Of a stretch of 64,000 nt of DNA, positions 8,894-17,578 are shown piece after piece (within the stretch, counting starts at the first letter, position 1; every line of letters begins with the position of its first letter). The notes below the pieces were generated by a model. It was not told the origin of the DNA. It did not search any database and saw only the letters and a program-made list of their open reading frames with translations. Both the position numbers and the translations under genes were made by a program. Source of the stretch: Flavobacteriales bacterium (GTDB lineage: Bacteria; Bacteroidota; Bacteroidia; Flavobacteriales_C; GCA-002722245); contig JAHEZL010000018.1 of NCBI GenBank assembly GCA_023251095.1, positions 42,822-106,821 on the forward strand, in the 5' to 3' direction.

Positions 8894-9211
8894 CTAATAC
8901 GATTCCATCGCCGGATCCACATCTTCCGCCCATTCCAAAATCCCACCTCCTAAGTTCATCAAATTAGTATAGCCATATCTTTCTTCCAGCGCAGCTATCA
9001 CTGACGCTGACCTTCTGCCGCTTCTGCAATACACCACTACAGGCTTCTCTTTTGAAATTTTATCCAGATTGTTCAAAATCATATTCATCGGAATATGTTC
9101 TCCACCAATAGAAGCAATCTCCAATTCATAGGCTTCACGCACATCAATCAATTGAATGTCTTCCCCTTTATCTAATCTTTCTTTTAATTCTACTGCAGAA
9201 ATGTTATACAT
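8894..9211 (-). CDS. rhodanese-like domain protein
   Basis: A 105-residue single-domain rhodanese, from the ATG at 9211 (MYNISAVELKERL). An in-frame upstream ATG would add thirteen residues not expected in the family. It shows the two signatures of the fold: IQLIDVREAYELEIASIGG near the N-terminus and the catalytic loop CRSGRRSAS, whose cysteine would carry the persulfide. Such small proteins move sulfane sulfur to thiolation or cyanide-type acceptors; the partner is unknown. It is divergent from the DedA gene. Confidence 0.85.
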   Translation of the reverse strand: MYNISAVELKERLDKGEDIQLIDVREAYELEIASIGGEHIPMNMILNNLDKISKEKPVVVYCRSGRRSASVIAALEERYGYTNLMNLGGGILEWAEDVDPAMESY

Positions 9212-9294
9212 ATAATGAATGTTTAAATCAAAAATAGAAAATAATAGCAACTTCCCTTTATCTTTTTATTTTTACCGAAACATAATCCGTACTC

Positions 9295-9945
9295 ATGATT
9301 TTTCAAGACCTTTTAGATTTGCTGACCAACCTCAAGCCCACCATGGAGGCATGGATTACAGAATACCAAACTACTACCTATTTTATTTTAGCGCTCATCA
9401 TTTTCTGCGAAACAGGATTGATCGCTTTGCCTATTTTACCCGGTGATTCATTGCTTTTTACAGCCGGACTCCTTTGCAAAACCCTGGGAGTTTTAAATAT
9501 ATGGATATTGATCCCGCTTCTTTTCGGCGCTGCTATCTTAGGCGATAACGTCAATTATTTCGTAGGGAAGTTTTTCGGTGAAAAAGTATTTGAAATCAAA
9601 TGGCTCAAGAGATTCATCAAAAGAGAATACCTGGATAAAACGCATCTCTTCTTTGAAAAACACGGAGGCAAAACCATCATCATGGCGCGCTTCGTTCCTA
9701 TTGTAAGAACCTTCGCTCCTTTTGCTGCCGGCATCGGACAAATGAATTATGCAAAATACATCACCTTCTGTGTTGTAGGCGGATTGCTTTGGGTAAGCGG
9801 TTTATCATTGTTGGGATATTTCCTTGCAGAAAATGAATTCATCAATGCCAATTACGAAAAAGTAATTTTAGGTATTGTTGCCATTTCAGTGTTGCCGATT
9901 ATTTTTTCGTTTTTGAAAAGTAAGTTTTCAAAGAAAGCAGCATGA
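9295..9945 (+). CDS. DedA family membrane protein
   Basis: 216-residue polytopic membrane protein with the DedA/SNARE-associated core: E-T-G-L-I-A-L-P-I-L-P-GDSLLFTAG near residues 42-61, the GDNVNYFVGKFFG segment, and FFEKHGGKTIIMARFVPIVRTFAPFAAG with the conserved arginines. DedA proteins are linked to undecaprenyl phosphate or phospholipid translocation and envelope homeostasis. Four to five hydrophobic segments are evident. The stop overlaps the aroE start by 4 bp (ATGA). Confidence 0.88.
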   Translation: MIFQDLLDLLTNLKPTMEAWITEYQTTTYFILALIIFCETGLIALPILPGDSLLFTAGLLCKTLGVLNIWILIPLLFGAAILGDNVNYFVGKFFGEKVFEIKWLKRFIKREYLDKTHLFFEKHGGKTIIMARFVPIVRTFAPFAAGIGQMNYAKYITFCVVGGLLWVSGLSLLGYFLAENEFINANYEKVILGIVAISVLPIIFSFLKSKFSKKAA

Positions 9946-10703
9946 AAACCTACGGACTTATAGGCTTTCCCCTCTCCCACTCTTTTTCGGCGGGCTACTT
10001 CAAAAAGAAATTTGAGAAGGAAGGTATTGTTGATTCTCAATACTTAAACTTTGAAATTCCTTCTATTGAAAAAGTACTGGAAGTAATTAAATCCAATCCT
10101 GAGTTGCAGGGAATCAATGTTACCATACCTTATAAAGAACAGGTTCTTCCTTATCTAGATAAACTGGATGATGCCGCAAAAGAAATTGGCGCGGTAAATA
10201 CCATCAAAATTTTTCGCAAGGGAGATGAAATTTTATTGAAAGGATACAACACCGATGTTTACGGATTTAAAGAAACACTGAAACCGCTTTTGAAAAACTT
10301 TCACCACAAAGCTTTGATCCTCGGGACGGGCGGCGCTGCCAAAGCGGTGGAATATGTTTTAAAAAATATAGGATTGGAAGTGTTATACATTTCCAGAAAT
10401 CCCGAAAATGAAAATGAACGTTCTTACTCTGAACTGAATGAAACTGCCATCAGAAATTTTCCGGTGATTGTGAACTCTAGTCCGCTGGGGATGTATCCGA
10501 ATATTGATGCTTGTCCGGAAATACCTTACGACTTCGTCAACGAAAACAATTTACTCTACGATTTAATTTACAATCCTGCAGAAACTTTGTTCCTAAAAAA
10601 AGGAAGAGAAAAAGGTGCGCTTACACAAAACGGTTTGGCGATGCTAGAACTTCAAGCTGAAAAAGCTTATGAAATCTGGACTTCCGACGAATATCAATTT
10701 TAA
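9942..10703 (+). CDS. aroE: shikimate dehydrogenase
   Basis: NADPH-dependent reduction of 3-dehydroshikimate to shikimate in aromatic amino acid synthesis. At 253 residues it is at the short end of the family. Motifs: substrate-binding SHSFS near the N-terminus, INVTIPYKEQ with the catalytic lysine, GAVNTIKI, GYNTDVYGF with the catalytic Asp, and the Rossmann glycine loop GTGGAAKAV. It overlaps the DedA gene by 4 bp upstream, and its 3' end overlaps the convergent LRR gene by 4 bp, leaving no room for a terminator. Confidence 0.92.
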   Translation: MKTYGLIGFPLSHSFSAGYFKKKFEKEGIVDSQYLNFEIPSIEKVLEVIKSNPELQGINVTIPYKEQVLPYLDKLDDAAKEIGAVNTIKIFRKGDEILLKGYNTDVYGFKETLKPLLKNFHHKALILGTGGAAKAVEYVLKNIGLEVLYISRNPENENERSYSELNETAIRNFPVIVNSSPLGMYPNIDACPEIPYDFVNENNLLYDLIYNPAETLFLKKGREKGALTQNGLAMLELQAEKAYEIWTSDEYQF

Positions 10704-12841
10704 ATTTTAGAAAACTTAATCACCTTCACTTCATTTCCTGAAGTGAGTTTAATGAAATAAATTCCTGCAGAAAAACGATTAACATCTACTAATGTTTTTC
10801 CGTTTAATTTTTCTACATGCATCACTCTGCCTTCCATATCGGTGATGGTGAGTTGCGCAGGATGCAGTTCATATAAATTGATAGTAATGTGATTTTCAGC
10901 AGGGTTTGGATACACCTCTATATTATAAGTGTATTCCTCAACACCAACATTACAGGTGGTAGAATATTGTACATGATTGCTACCCACATCATCCAACTCC
11001 ACACCAACAGGAGCAAAAGGCATCACCCAAACACAAACTAAAGTCAAAGTATTCATCCCTCCTATTTTTATATCTCCCAGCTTCACGTTGCTTCGGATAT
11101 CGAGATAGCTTAAATCGTTGGATGCAGCATACAGTGTTTTTAGATTCACCGCTGTTGACACATCTAGTTTTTGTAAATTATTATTTCCGCAGGAAAGCAC
11201 CTCTAATGTTGCAGTGCTAGGTATAATCAAGCTGTCTAAATTATTGCCCGCGCAATACAACTCTACCAATTGAAGATTGCCGCTAACTTTTAAATCAGTG
11301 AGATCATTAAAATGAACCAATAAATATTTTAGTACTGTATTAACACTGCAATCCATTGTTGTGATGGCGTTTGAAGAACAATCGAGATAAGTTAAAGCAC
11401 TTTGCTGAGCGGTAGACAAAGTTGAAATAAAATTATTGGCGCAATACAATTTTTTCAGTTGAGCGTTAGAGCTGATCGTTACTTGTGTCAATACATTTTT
11501 AGAACAATTTAATAGTTGAAGTCCGGACTGCCCGCTAACATTTAGCGCCAAAAGCTGATTGTTGTTGCATTTCAAAGAATCCAAAGAAGTGATTCCACTC
11601 AAATCAAGAGCCCCTATATAATTGTGTGAACAATCTAAAACCTTTAATCCTTCCGTACCTTTTATATATAGAGAAGTAATTTTATTGTAGGAGCAAATCA
11701 ATGTATCCAGTGTAGAATTAGAAACATCAAGGTATTGCAGCTGATTGGAAGCTGTAGCAAATTTAGCAAGATTGATATTTCCTTTTGCGCTCAGTTTCGA
11801 TAAAGCCGCTGAAGCAGGAATATGAATGGCATTTAAATTATTAGAATCTACCAATGCTGTTTTCAAAACAAGTAAAGAATCAAAAGCAAAAGAAGTGAGT
11901 GCATTCGAAGAAAGATCTACATATATAAGAGGTACTTTTTTATTTAACTGAACTGCAGAGATGGTGTTGTGATGCGCAACCAAAGAATCTAATTTTATTT
12001 GTGCAGTAATATTTAAAGCAGAAATATTGTTGTGTTCGCAAAGCAAAGTTTTCAATTGTGTGTATCCTGAAAGAGATAAAGCACTCAGTGAATTATGGCC
12101 GCACACCAATGAATCCAATGAAGTGTTGTTTTTTAAATCAAGAGCAGTCACTGAATTTACCGAACAATTGAGCTTCGTTATTTTTCCGCTGTTAGGTAAA
12201 GTTAGTGCCGACAATAAGTTGTTGGAGCAATCAACAACAGTAACATATTTTGAAGAATCCAGCTTCAGATCATTGAGGTAATTATGATCGCAATAGAGTT
12301 CCGTAATTTCTTTATTGGTAAGGATAGCCAGGTCTGTCAGGAGATTCCCTGCAACAGAAAAATAATTTAAATGAGTAAGAGCCGATACATCAATATCGCT
12401 GAGCTTATTATTTTCCACACTCAAATACTTGATTTTAGTGCTTCCCGCTAGTATGAGCTGTGTTAGTTCATTGCTATCGGCCTTCAGTATTTTTAAATTA
12501 ACCAAGCCTGAAACTTTCAATTCATCTAATTTGTTATGACTTACACTAACCGTATCCAGCAAAGAATTAGAGAGTAAATCCAACTTAATAATAAAGTTAG
12601 AATCAGCCTCTAGTTTTCTTAAACCGGTAAACCATTCTATTCCTGTTAAATCTAAAATTTGTTTGTTATTTAAATAAAGGACTTTCACAGCCTGAGCTTC
12701 ACTAACGCTGATTTGCAAATCATTATTAATATCTACTCCCTGCGCGATCAGTGCATTTTTAAAGTTTGCATCAGAAATAGTTATCTGTGCTTGAGAATTA
12801 AAAAAGAACACAATAATTAACAGACCAAAAAAATACTTCAT
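10700..12841 (-). CDS. secreted leucine-rich-repeat protein with type A T9SS sorting domain
   Basis: 713 residues from the ATG at 12841 (MKYFFGLLIIVFFFNSQAQ, a clear signal peptide); an earlier in-frame ATG would overlap the upstream gene and is not needed. After the signal comes ISDANFKNAL and a calcium-loop-like DINNDLQISVSEA. Then roughly 25 LRR units of about 21-22 residues follow, with the pattern LxxLxCxxNxLxxLxLSxxxxL. The last about 75 residues (EVYPNPAENHITINL to VKVIKFSKI) are a type A T9SS sorting domain. A surface or secreted binding protein is likely; the ligand is unknown. It is 10 bp downstream of the thioesterase gene and overlaps aroE by 4 bp tail to tail. Confidence 0.85.
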   Translation of the reverse strand: MKYFFGLLIIVFFFNSQAQITISDANFKNALIAQGVDINNDLQISVSEAQAVKVLYLNNKQILDLTGIEWFTGLRKLEADSNFIIKLDLLSNSLLDTVSVSHNKLDELKVSGLVNLKILKADSNELTQLILAGSTKIKYLSVENNKLSDIDVSALTHLNYFSVAGNLLTDLAILTNKEITELYCDHNYLNDLKLDSSKYVTVVDCSNNLLSALTLPNSGKITKLNCSVNSVTALDLKNNTSLDSLVCGHNSLSALSLSGYTQLKTLLCEHNNISALNITAQIKLDSLVAHHNTISAVQLNKKVPLIYVDLSSNALTSFAFDSLLVLKTALVDSNNLNAIHIPASAALSKLSAKGNINLAKFATASNQLQYLDVSNSTLDTLICSYNKITSLYIKGTEGLKVLDCSHNYIGALDLSGITSLDSLKCNNNQLLALNVSGQSGLQLLNCSKNVLTQVTISSNAQLKKLYCANNFISTLSTAQQSALTYLDCSSNAITTMDCSVNTVLKYLLVHFNDLTDLKVSGNLQLVELYCAGNNLDSLIIPSTATLEVLSCGNNNLQKLDVSTAVNLKTLYAASNDLSYLDIRSNVKLGDIKIGGMNTLTLVCVWVMPFAPVGVELDDVGSNHVQYSTTCNVGVEEYTYNIEVYPNPAENHITINLYELHPAQLTITDMEGRVMHVEKLNGKTLVDVNRFSAGIYFIKLTSGNEVKVIKFSKI

Positions 12842-12851
12842 AGCTGATGTT

Positions 12852-13268
12852 TTAATTTCCACTCTTTATATAAGACGTGATTTTTTCTAATAAGTCGACG
12901 GGGCCTTTTACCGGTTTTTTTGTTGTAGCATCAATAAAAACAAGTGTTACCGAAGCTTCCACCAAAAGATCGCCTTGAGCATTGAATATCTCCGATTCGA
13001 AAATAATTTTTACGGAAGGAATTTGTCTGACGCTTGTTTTAATCGTCAGCAAATCATCGTAAACAGCGGGTTTTTTATAATTAATTGTGAGGTTTACTAC
13101 GGGTAACATAATGCCTTTGTCTTCTAATTCCTTGTAGGGATAACCCATTGCTCGTAATGTTTCCACTCTACCCACTTCTAAGTAGGCTGCATAATTTCCA
13201 TAATAAACAAATCCCATTTGATCTGTTTCAGAATATCGCACTCTGATTTTAAATTCTTGTGTAAGCAT
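12852..13268 (-). CDS. hotdog-fold acyl-CoA thioesterase, YbgC/4HBT-like
   Basis: 138-residue thioesterase of the 4-hydroxybenzoyl-CoA thioesterase family. The active-site region YSETDQMGFVYYGNYAAYLEVGR contains the family Asp (YxxTDxxGxVYYxxY) and the helix that closes the hotdog. The rest shows the usual strands (LTINYKKPAVYDDLLTIKTSV and LLVEASVTLVFID). YbgC members hydrolyse short-chain or long-chain acyl-CoAs and are often linked to the Tol system, but no tol genes are nearby. It precedes the LRR gene by 10 bp on the same strand. Confidence 0.85.
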   Translation of the reverse strand: MLTQEFKIRVRYSETDQMGFVYYGNYAAYLEVGRVETLRAMGYPYKELEDKGIMLPVVNLTINYKKPAVYDDLLTIKTSVRQIPSVKIIFESEIFNAQGDLLVEASVTLVFIDATTKKPVKGPVDLLEKITSYIKSGN

Positions 13269-13588
13269 TATTGATGAAATTTCTTAATCCGAATTCAATA
13301 TAATTTTAAATAAAATTTAAGTGCCTGAAAAATAACGTGTAAGATAAAATTTTAGAACCATAAAATCATCTTTTCGTTGCAATTCATTCAAAAATAAAAA
13401 CATTTTGTATGTATTGTAAACACTGGCATAACGCACTAGAATAAAAAATTCGAAAATACAATAGCTAAAAGATTTTTTTATCAACTTTTTTTTGCAATAT
13501 TTGTTCACGATTCGGAATTAGTTAGGTAAAGAGGCAGACCCGATCAAAAAAAGAAATTTTAGTAACCCTGCAATTGGAATATTTATAA
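13269..13588. other. AT-rich intergenic region upstream of dnaA
   Basis: 320 bp between the thioesterase and dnaA, very AT-rich with long A and T runs. A TAnnTTTG element on the minus strand (TATTTTTG, 13389-13396) may drive the thioesterase-LRR pair. On the plus strand, AATATTTG near 13496 is a one-mismatch -7 candidate for dnaA. No cluster of DnaA boxes was found: TTATCAACT is the closest, with two mismatches. I see no support for an origin. Confidence 0.4.
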
Positions 13589-15019
13589 ATGGAGAAGCCA
13601 CACGAAAAAGCATGGAAAGATTGTCTCGCGGTAATTAAAGATAACGTTAGTTTACAAAGTTTTAAAACATGGTTCGAACCAATCGTTCCCTTGAAACTCA
13701 AAAACAAAGTTCTTACAATTCAGGTCCCAAGTCAGTTTTTTTACGAATGGTTAGAAGAGCACTACATCACGTTGCTTAAGAAAACTATTCAGAAAGAATT
13801 AGGCACAGGCGGTCGCTTAGAGTACAGCATTATTATGGATAACGCGCAGAATAATACTAAGCCGTATTCCATTAAAATTCCAACATCCGACAAAAAAGTA
13901 ATTAAAAATCCGGCGTTGTCAATGCCTTTGGATTTGAACCAAGCTACCATTCGCAACCCTTTCATCATTCCGGGATTGAAAAAAGTAGTAGTAGATTCTC
14001 AACTGAATCCAAACTACTCTTTCGAAAATTTCATTGAAGGTGACTGCAACCGTTTGGCTCGCTCAGCAGGTTTTGCTGTAGCCAACAAACCGGGTGGAAC
14101 TGCTTTTAATCCATTGTTAGTATATGGAGATGTTGGTTTAGGTAAAACACATTTGGCCAATGCAATTGGTATCGAGATTAAAAAGAACTACCCGAACAAA
14201 ACCGTTCTGTATGTTTCCTCTGAAAAATTCACACATCAGTTTATCGATGCAGTAAGAAATAACACACAAAACGACTTTGTTCATTTCTATCAAATGATAG
14301 ATGTTCTGATTATCGACGATGTTCAGTTCTTTGCCGGAAAAGAAAAAACTCAAGACGTATTCTTCCATATTTTTAATCACTTGCACCAAAACGGAAAACA
14401 GTTGGTATTGACTTCCGACAAACCTCCTGTTGAATTGCAAGGAATGGAACAACGATTATTATCTCGTTTCAAATGGGGATTGTCTGCAGATTTGCAAGCT
14501 CCCGATTTGGAAACAAGAATCGCGGTGTTGAACAAAAAAATGTATGCTGATGGAATCGAACTTCCAAAAGAAGTGGTTGAATACTTAGCTTACAGCATTA
14601 CTTCAAACATTCGTGAACTCGAAGGCGCTTTAATTTCATTGATCGCTCAATCTTCATTGAATAAAAAAGCAATCACTCTGGATCTTGCGAAACAGATGAT
14701 CGACAAGTTTGTGAAGAACACTGCTCGTGAAGTTTCTATCGACTATATCCAAAAAGTAGTTTGTGATTATTTCAGTCTGCCTTTAGATTTAATGAAATCA
14801 AAAACAAGAAAACGCGAAGTGGTACAAGCCCGTCAAATTGCGATGTACTTCTCTAAAAGTTTAACCAAGTCGTCATTGGCAACTATCGGAATGCACTGCG
14901 GAGGAAAAGACCACGCAACTGTTTTACATGCTTGCCGCACTGTGAACAACTTAATGGAAACTGATAAACGCTTTAAAGTTTATGTAACTGATATTGAGAA
15001 AAAAATCAATTTGAGTTAA
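13589..15019 (+). CDS. dnaA: chromosomal replication initiator DnaA
   Basis: AAA+ ATPase that binds DnaA boxes and opens the origin. At 476 residues it has the full four-domain layout. Domain I is at the N-terminus (WKDCLAVIKDNVSLQSFKTWFEPI), followed by a linker. The AAA+ core begins at NYSFENFIEGDCNRLARSA, with Walker A GDVGLGKT at residues 180-187 and Walker B LIIDDVQFF. The C-terminal helix-turn-helix carries the signature CGGKDHATVLHACRTV from Cys437. It is monocistronic, not followed by dnaN, and is closed by a strong terminator. Confidence 0.97.
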   Translation: MEKPHEKAWKDCLAVIKDNVSLQSFKTWFEPIVPLKLKNKVLTIQVPSQFFYEWLEEHYITLLKKTIQKELGTGGRLEYSIIMDNAQNNTKPYSIKIPTSDKKVIKNPALSMPLDLNQATIRNPFIIPGLKKVVVDSQLNPNYSFENFIEGDCNRLARSAGFAVANKPGGTAFNPLLVYGDVGLGKTHLANAIGIEIKKNYPNKTVLYVSSEKFTHQFIDAVRNNTQNDFVHFYQMIDVLIIDDVQFFAGKEKTQDVFFHIFNHLHQNGKQLVLTSDKPPVELQGMEQRLLSRFKWGLSADLQAPDLETRIAVLNKKMYADGIELPKEVVEYLAYSITSNIRELEGALISLIAQSSLNKKAITLDLAKQMIDKFVKNTAREVSIDYIQKVVCDYFSLPLDLMKSKTRKREVVQARQIAMYFSKSLTKSSLATIGMHCGGKDHATVLHACRTVNNLMETDKRFKVYVTDIEKKINLS

Positions 15020-15040
15020 TACATATATATAGTATAAAAA

Positions 15041-15072
15041 AAATCCTCGTCGAATCGACGGGGATTTTTTTT
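15041..15072 (+). terminator. intrinsic terminator of dnaA
   Basis: Hairpin with 13-bp arms AAATCCTCGTCGA / TCGACGGGGATTT (one G-T wobble) and a very short loop, followed by a run of Ts. It lies 22 bp after the dnaA stop and before the next gene. Confidence 0.9.
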
Positions 15073-15112
15073 GTCTGAACTTTGATTCAGACATTATTTG
15101 TATTTTTATCTC

Positions 15113-15454
15113 ATGCACATCGACGAACTCAGAGATTATTGTTTAGCAAAACCACACGTAGAAGAATCTACTCCTTTCGGTCCCGACAATCTCGTCTTTA
15201 AAGTTCACGGGAAAATATTTTTGATCACCGATTTCGAATCATCTCCCCTTCAGTTCAATGTAAAATGTGATCCTGAAAAAGCCATCGAACTCAGAGAAGA
15301 ACACAATTGCGTTCAACCCGGCTATCACATGAACAAAAAACATTGGAACACTGTTATTTGTGATTCCACCGTTCCTGATTCTCTGATAAAAGAATGGATA
15401 GACCACTCCTACTCCTTGGTATTTAAGAGTTTGCCAAAAAAGACAAGGGGATAA
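15113..15454 (+). CDS. MmcQ/YjbR family protein
   Basis: 113-residue protein from the ATG at 15113 (MHIDELRDYCLAKP); an in-frame ATG five codons earlier is less likely because the conserved family start is at the later one. The YjbR/CyaY-like fold is indicated by TPFGPDNLVFKVHGKIFLIT, the LQFNVKCDPEKAIELRE strand-helix, GYHMNKKHWNTV and the C-terminal helix LIKEWIDHSYSLVFKSL. Members bind DNA in some reports; the precise role is unknown. It lies alone between the dnaA terminator and the GH9 pair. Confidence 0.85.
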   Translation: MHIDELRDYCLAKPHVEESTPFGPDNLVFKVHGKIFLITDFESSPLQFNVKCDPEKAIELREEHNCVQPGYHMNKKHWNTVICDSTVPDSLIKEWIDHSYSLVFKSLPKKTRG

Positions 15455-15583
15455 ATAAAAAAAAGCTTGCGGACGAAAATACTATTAAACAGGATTGGAT
15501 TACAAACCTGCCTTAGTGTATTAAAGTATCTTAGTTAGAACCAAAACACGAAATAGCAGTTTAATGTTCTAAGCCCCACTATT

Positions 15584-17350
15584 ATGAAAAAAATTATACC
15601 GATAATCATTATCACTCTTCTTTCCCAAAGCACCTCCTTTTCACAGTATTTTACTAGTGCCAATTATACAAAAGCATTGTGGATGACCACACGTTATTAC
15701 GGCGCTCAGCGCTCAGGCAACAACAATTGGTTAGTGTACAACCATTTGCCACAGGGCGTTTTAACCAAATACAAAGGAAAATGTTTTATTGACGACAACG
15801 ACGCCGGCTACGATTTATCAGGCGGATGGCATGATTGCGGTGATCATGTTAAGTTCGGACAAACTCAGTTTTATTCAGCATATATGTTGCTAAAAGGATA
15901 TGCCGAATTCCCTACCGGTTACGACGATTACTATACTGCCACTTACCTCAATTATGGAAAAACAGGAAAATGGAGCTGGGAAGAAGGAGCTCATGATCCC
16001 AATGGTATTCCTGATATTTTAGATGAAGTAAAACATGCTACCGATTATTTTATCAAATGTGCAAAAAACTCGTCTACCTTTTATTATCAGGTAGGACAAG
16101 GGACTCCCGATCATAAAACATGGGTGACTGCAGTGCAGATGCAAACACAATCACTGGCCAATGGCGGCGGACAAAGAGTGGTGTATAAAAATCCTGCCGA
16201 TGCTTCCATGGCTTCTTTCTGCGGTGCAACACTGGCTCTGATGTCGAGAATGTATGCGAAATTCGATACCGCCTACGCTTCCTTGTGTTTAACTCACGCT
16301 AAGTATGCTTATGATTACGCGAAGGCGCATCCGGGAACAGTAGGTTCTCCCGACTGTTGTTTTTACGGAGCGAACGGAAGCTGGAAAGATGATTACGCAA
16401 CGATGTGCGCCGAATTGTTTTGGGCAACCAACACTACTTCTTACAAAACAGAAGCACTTGCTTTTACTGTAGTGGATGAATGGACCGGCGATATTCACGG
16501 CAATAGCTATGGTGCCGATTATTCCAGCAATGGTGATATTGCTTTGTATAATCTGGCTCTTTTAGGAAAGTCGGTTGCAAAAACTGTTTTAGGAACCATC
16601 GTTACTAAATTTTATTTAGGAAATGTTCAATCCGATGGTCAGTTTGCAGGAGGAAATACTGCATGGGGACCACTAAGATATAATGCTAATACTGCTTTTA
16701 CTGTTGCTTTGTGGCAAAAACTAAATGCTACCGACGGTACCATCAACAAATACATTTATGATAACATCGATTACATCATGGGTAAAAATGCATCGAGTTT
16801 ATCTTTCATTGTTGGCTTTGGTGCAAACTGTGCAAAACATCCTCATCACCGAACGGTTTATTTGGACGATACTGATCCTTCAGATGCCGATAAACAATTA
16901 CTGAATATTCCTGCTAAAAATGCTCAGTTCGGAGGCATGGTGGGCGGCAGCAGAAATCCTTCCAATTATAAGGATCTTGCTACTCAATATCAATACACTG
17001 AAGGTGGTATTGACTACAACGCAGGACTAGTATGTGTTTTAGGATTTATCAATGCTAAATTGGCTCCGGTGGATACCAGTAAATTTCATGCACCTACTGC
17101 GATAAGCGACCTTAATCCACTTTCAGTTTCAGCTTCTGTTTATCCCAATCCGTCCTCTTCCTCTTTTACTATTCAATCATCGGTTCCCGCTCATATAAAA
17201 GTGGTGGATAATTTAGGAAGAGTGATGAGTGAATTTGAATTGGTAAATAATAAAAGTTTCGGAGAAGAATTGGCAGAAGGAATTTACCATGTGATTTTCT
17301 ATAACGAAAACAACGACATCATATATAATATGAATATGGTGAAGCAATAG
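15584..17350 (+). CDS. secreted GH9 endoglucanase with type A T9SS sorting domain
   Basis: 588-residue cellulase predicted to hydrolyse beta-1,4-glucan with inversion. A signal peptide (about residues 1-20, ending SFSQ) is followed directly by the GH9 (alpha/alpha)6 domain at about 22-500. Key sites: SGGWHDCGDHVKF with the catalytic-base pair Asp84 and Asp87, KHPHHR (subsite His/Arg), and TEGGIDYNAG with the acid Glu473 and Asp477. No CBM or Ig-like module intervenes. Residues about 510-588 (VYPNPSSSSFTI to NMVKQ) are the sorting domain. It is the first of a tandem pair: the next gene starts 228 bp later and encodes a close paralogue, also in the sorting domain. No consensus promoter was recognised. 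Confidence 0.93.
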   Translation: MKKIIPIIIITLLSQSTSFSQYFTSANYTKALWMTTRYYGAQRSGNNNWLVYNHLPQGVLTKYKGKCFIDDNDAGYDLSGGWHDCGDHVKFGQTQFYSAYMLLKGYAEFPTGYDDYYTATYLNYGKTGKWSWEEGAHDPNGIPDILDEVKHATDYFIKCAKNSSTFYYQVGQGTPDHKTWVTAVQMQTQSLANGGGQRVVYKNPADASMASFCGATLALMSRMYAKFDTAYASLCLTHAKYAYDYAKAHPGTVGSPDCCFYGANGSWKDDYATMCAELFWATNTTSYKTEALAFTVVDEWTGDIHGNSYGADYSSNGDIALYNLALLGKSVAKTVLGTIVTKFYLGNVQSDGQFAGGNTAWGPLRYNANTAFTVALWQKLNATDGTINKYIYDNIDYIMGKNASSLSFIVGFGANCAKHPHHRTVYLDDTDPSDADKQLLNIPAKNAQFGGMVGGSRNPSNYKDLATQYQYTEGGIDYNAGLVCVLGFINAKLAPVDTSKFHAPTAISDLNPLSVSASVYPNPSSSSFTIQSSVPAHIKVVDNLGRVMSEFELVNNKSFGEELAEGIYHVIFYNENNDIIYNMNMVKQ

Positions 17351-17578
17351 TTAGCCTTCCCTCATAAATATTGCAACCCTAAACAGCGAAAAATCGTATC
17401 ATAAGTACGTTGAATCACCCATGATGAAAGCCAATGAAATCAAGCTTTCGGATAGGATTGATATTGTTTAGGACTATTTTACAACAAATCGAAAACACAA
17501 CGAAAGTACCGGTTTTGTATCTTGGGTATACCCCAAAGAAGTAGTTCTTAATTTATTAAAAACAAAACTCAACAACTG

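Noticed and set aside
13269..13588. Possible replication origin upstream of dnaA
   Set aside because: The region is AT-rich, but no cluster of DnaA boxes was found; the best match has two mismatches, and dnaN is not adjacent.
17378..17472. Inverted repeat CCTAAACA / TGTTTAGG between the GH9 genes
   Set aside because: Only 8 bp arms about 79 bp apart; this is likely by chance in AT-rich DNA and is not supported by anything nearby.
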